Made by a program: the position numbers and the translations under genes. Below the pieces are notes generated by a model. It searched no databases, was not told where the DNA came from, and saw nothing but the letters and a program-made list of their open reading frames with translations. Below, piece after piece: positions 61,729 to 64,000 of a stretch of 64,000 bases of DNA. Origin of the DNA: Bacillota bacterium (GTDB taxonomy: Bacteria > Bacillota > Clostridia > Acetivibrionales > Acetivibrionaceae); assembly GCA_023398495.1 (NCBI GenBank), contig JAEWSG010000024.1, forward strand, positions 1-64,000, given 5' to 3'. Position 1 is the stretch's first letter, and each line of letters starts with the position of its first letter.

Positions 61729-62736
61729 ATGAGTATGGATTTTTTCAGGGGAACTGCAACTTTTGTAATGGCTCACTGGGCAAATGATAATGTCGAGAGC
61801 AGGTTTTATCTGGAACAGGCAATAGATGGGATTTTCAAACAGACAGATCCAAACTGGCAATTAGTTATTGTTGATGATATGTCGCCATGTACTGAGGCCA
61901 GAGAGTATTTAAAGAAAGTAAGAGAAAAGTGTCCGGAGAAAATTTATGTGATTTTAAAGGATACAAACGATGGACCAGGTGTATGCAGAAACATAGGTAT
62001 AAAGTGGGCATATGAAAGTGGTTCCCCATTTATACTTTATAATGATGCCGATGATATATCTCATCCTGAAAGACTTGAAGTTGTGAGAAGTGTGTTTGTT
62101 CAAAATCCTCAGGCGGCTGTGGTCTATTCAACCTTTAAGGTTATTGATGAAAATAATAAGTTGGTAGAAGAAAAGAATTTAACCCAGTCAATTCTGGAAA
62201 TACTTGAAGGACACAGGGATAATCCTGTTCAGGGCAGAGATGCCTGGATACAGATAGGAACTGAAAAGGGTTATACAAATCTGACATCTTCAACGGCCGT
62301 AAAAACAGATATCGCATACAAATACGCGTTCCCGGCGCAGATAGTTTCGGAGGATCAACATGCATGGCTCCGGTATTCTGCCGGAGGAGGGGACTACATA
62401 TATTCTCCCGGAATTCCTTCATTGTATAGGATACCGCAGGGTAAACCAACAGTATCAAGAGCTAGAATCAAGCACTATTATGAACAAAAGGCAGCCGTTG
62501 ACACTGACGGTTTTATGGAAGCATTAAGGATTGCACTGGAAAAGGGATGTTTTTCTGGAGATAGGGACAGTCTTCTGATCAAATTCTATGTAAAGCTTGG
62601 TGAAACGTTGGGTAGGGAGAACCAGAACAAATTGGCTGCAGATCAGATAGCAAAAGCTGCAGAAATTTCAGTGGAAAAGACAAAAGAGATTTTAGCGTCA
62701 AGAAATTTACAAAACCTGATATGGGCAAAATTATGA
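61729..62736 (+). CDS. family 2 glycosyltransferase
   Basis: This 335-residue GT-A fold enzyme has the nucleotide-sugar signatures VIVDDMS (about 46-52), GPGVCRNIGI and the metal-binding YNDADDISHP. A later VSEDQHAWLRYS segment fits the catalytic-base region of GT2 enzymes. It lacks membrane segments and so acts in the cytoplasm, probably transferring the heptose-derived sugar to the polyketide-peptide or its carrier-bound precursor. The ATG at 61729 follows AAAGGATGTG; the upstream frame overlaps the SIS gene. Confidence 0.85.
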   Translation: MSMDFFRGTATFVMAHWANDNVESRFYLEQAIDGIFKQTDPNWQLVIVDDMSPCTEAREYLKKVREKCPEKIYVILKDTNDGPGVCRNIGIKWAYESGSPFILYNDADDISHPERLEVVRSVFVQNPQAAVVYSTFKVIDENNKLVEEKNLTQSILEILEGHRDNPVQGRDAWIQIGTEKGYTNLTSSTAVKTDIAYKYAFPAQIVSEDQHAWLRYSAGGGDYIYSPGIPSLYRIPQGKPTVSRARIKHYYEQKAAVDTDGFMEALRIALEKGCFSGDRDSLLIKFYVKLGETLGRENQNKLAADQIAKAAEISVEKTKEILASRNLQNLIWAKL

Positions 62737-62754
62737 GTATGGTAGGTAGGATTT

Positions 62755-63726
62755 ATGTCGGAACTACGTTGGAATCCATTAACAAGAGATTGGGTTATTA
62801 TTGCACCCAAAAGACAGGGAAGGCCTGAAATGCCAAAGGATTGGTGCCCTTTTTGTCCGGGAACGGGGAAGGTTCCGGATAGATATGATGTATTAAGTTA
62901 CGATAATGATTTTCCTTCTCTGTCTAAGGATGCAAACCAAGATACTGTATCTGATGGTGAAATATATAGACGTAAAAATGCATATGGAAAATGCGAGGTA
63001 GTATTATACTCAAGTGAACATAATAAAAGTTTGTGGCAGCTTTCATTAAATCATGTGGAAAAATTGGTAAACGTCTGGGTAGAAAGGTTTGATTCCTTAA
63101 AGGAAGATAAAATGATTAAGTATATATATATATTTGAAAACAGGGGCGAAATGATAGGCGCAACAATACCTCATCCTCATGGTCAGATATATGCGTACCC
63201 ATATATACCTAAACGAATAGAAATTGAGCTTCAATCGTGCCGTGAACATCAGCAGAAGAATAATTCCTGCTTGATTTGCGATATGCTCAAAGTTGAAACT
63301 GCTTCCCGAAGAAGGGTAATAACGGAAAACAGGGATTTTTCTGCTTTTGTTCCATCTTTCAGTGAATGTCCTTATGAAGTCTATATCGTGAGCAAAAATC
63401 ACAGGAGGAATATTGTGGAGTTTAGCAAAGATGAGAGGTTAAACTTTGCAAGGATTTTAAAGGGGGTAACAGGAGCTTTTGATGCTCTGTTTGGTTTCAG
63501 GTTTCCTTATATGATGTGTATGCACCAGGCACCCGTGAATAGTGAGGATTTGGAAGAAGACTACCATTTCCATGTGGAGTTCTATTCTCCTATAAGATCG
63601 GAATTTAGTCAGAAATATAATGCAGCGGGAGAGACCGGGGCTTGGGCACATGTTAATCCTACAGAGCCTGAGGAAAAGGCAGAGGAACTGAGAAGGGCAT
63701 TTATTTGCTATAGGGGTAATACGTGA
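62755..63726 (+). CDS. galT: GalT-like hexose/heptose-1-phosphate uridylyltransferase
   Basis: This 323-residue HIT-superfamily nucleotidyltransferase has the zinc pair CPFCPG (about 31-36) and the catalytic HPHGQ (about 139-143) of galactose-1-phosphate uridylyltransferase, with the N-terminal WNPLTRDWVIIAPKR. GalT swaps UMP between UDP-glucose and a sugar 1-phosphate. Its position at the end of the heptose cassette, where an HddC-type guanylyltransferase would be expected, suggests it activates the heptose 1-phosphate as a UDP sugar. A galactose role is the alternative. The start has a weak GGTAGG site. Confidence 0.85.
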   Translation: MSELRWNPLTRDWVIIAPKRQGRPEMPKDWCPFCPGTGKVPDRYDVLSYDNDFPSLSKDANQDTVSDGEIYRRKNAYGKCEVVLYSSEHNKSLWQLSLNHVEKLVNVWVERFDSLKEDKMIKYIYIFENRGEMIGATIPHPHGQIYAYPYIPKRIEIELQSCREHQQKNNSCLICDMLKVETASRRRVITENRDFSAFVPSFSECPYEVYIVSKNHRRNIVEFSKDERLNFARILKGVTGAFDALFGFRFPYMMCMHQAPVNSEDLEEDYHFHVEFYSPIRSEFSQKYNAAGETGAWAHVNPTEPEEKAEELRRAFICYRGNT

Positions 63727-63767
63727 TAACAATACGATGTTTGATGTTTGCAGAAAGGGGAGAGTAC

Positions 63768-64000
63768 ATGCAATATGTTGGTAATGAGGTTGGAAATGCA
63801 ATTCGAGCAGATATGTTCACAAGTGAGTTTAGTGCAGTAAGACATGAAAGTATGAAAAATAGCTGCCGATTTGACGCAGTTCCTGCAAGTACCTATATGG
63901 AAATAGCAAAGGATGCTTTTATAAAGTATTACCAGGATGGAGTTATGGAGCTAAGAGATGTGGTCCTTTTGGCTCCGTATGTAACGGATTGTGAAAGCCC
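63768..64000 (+). CDS. partial gene, possible PKS dehydratase-fold protein
   Basis: The ATG at 63768 follows AAAGGGGAGAG and the frame is open for 77 codons to the window edge. The segment VPASTYMEIAKDAFIKYY, followed by LRDVVLLAPYV, resembles the PGxxYLEMA and LxxVxxLxPL segments of a PKS dehydratase hot-dog domain. The usual catalytic His nine residues before the proline is Lys. It may begin another biosynthetic protein of the same operon. Too little is visible for a firm call. Confidence 0.45.
   Translation, partial: MQYVGNEVGNAIRADMFTSEFSAVRHESMKNSCRFDAVPASTYMEIAKDAFIKYYQDGVMELRDVVLLAPYVTDCES

Noticed and set aside
1..64000. CRISPR arrays, rRNA or tRNA genes, prophage
   Set aside because: No regularly spaced direct repeats, no tRNA or rRNA signatures and no phage structural genes were seen on either strand.

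Overview
The window looks like chromosome from an anaerobic, spore-forming, cellulosome-producing member of the Clostridia. The composition is AT-rich, two secreted glycoside hydrolases carry type I dockerins, and there are an [FeFe]-hydrogenase operon, a Ni carbon monoxide dehydrogenase, coat-like sporulation genes and a plasmalogen-type lysolipid hydrolase. The best match by character is the mesophilic Ruminiclostridium (Clostridium) cellulolyticum/papyrosolvens group; this is inferred from gene content, not from a database search.

Region 1 (1-32 kb) is a mosaic of short operons. It holds a GNAT acetyltransferase; a GH5 endoglucanase and a GH74 xyloglucanase, both with dockerins; a three-gene electron-bifurcating-type hydrogenase operon (hydC-hydB-hydA); two small coat-like proteins; a LysM/beta-propeller protein; two lipoproteins; cooS; a YhhN-family protein; a PAS-GGDEF-EAL protein; a chemoreceptor with a sugar-binding lipoprotein; a T-box-controlled fusion of a sugar-isomerase domain to an acyl-CoA ligase; and a metal- or sulfur-responsive-looking operon of two half-size permeases and a ferredoxin-type membrane protein. 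At least three families of short inverted-repeat elements are scattered through the spacers, and one copy sits inside the T-box leader.

Region 2 (32-64 kb, running off the right edge) is the most interesting part: a large natural-product operon. A divergently transcribed LoaP-type NusG paralog faces a long structured leader. It is followed by a SyrD/PvdE-like exporter, a secreted C45-type Ntn-hydrolase lipoprotein, and three giant PKS/NRPS proteins. The assembly line reads: acyl-AMP ligase-PCP-C-A(Gly)-PCP-KS-KR-DH-PCP / KS-(AT relic)-PCP / docking-C-A(Ser)-PCP-KS0-(AT relic)-PCP. The integral acyltransferases are missing or inactivated (GHSxGE has become GKGxGE), and a stand-alone FabD-like acyltransferase follows, so this is a trans-AT system caught while losing its cis-ATs.

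Downstream come an aldolase, a free ACP and a heptose-type sugar cassette: SIS-GmhB fusion, extended SDR, HddA-like kinase, degenerate GmhA-like SIS protein, GT2 glycosyltransferase and a GalT-like uridylyltransferase. A partial gene at the right edge resembles a PKS dehydratase fold. The simplest reading is an N-acyl-glycine polyketide-serine chain that is decorated with a heptose-derived sugar, exported, and possibly trimmed or cyclised outside the cell by the Ntn-hydrolase. No thioesterase is visible, so release either uses genes beyond the window or an unusual route. Seven or more start codons were reassigned from ribosome-binding-site evidence.
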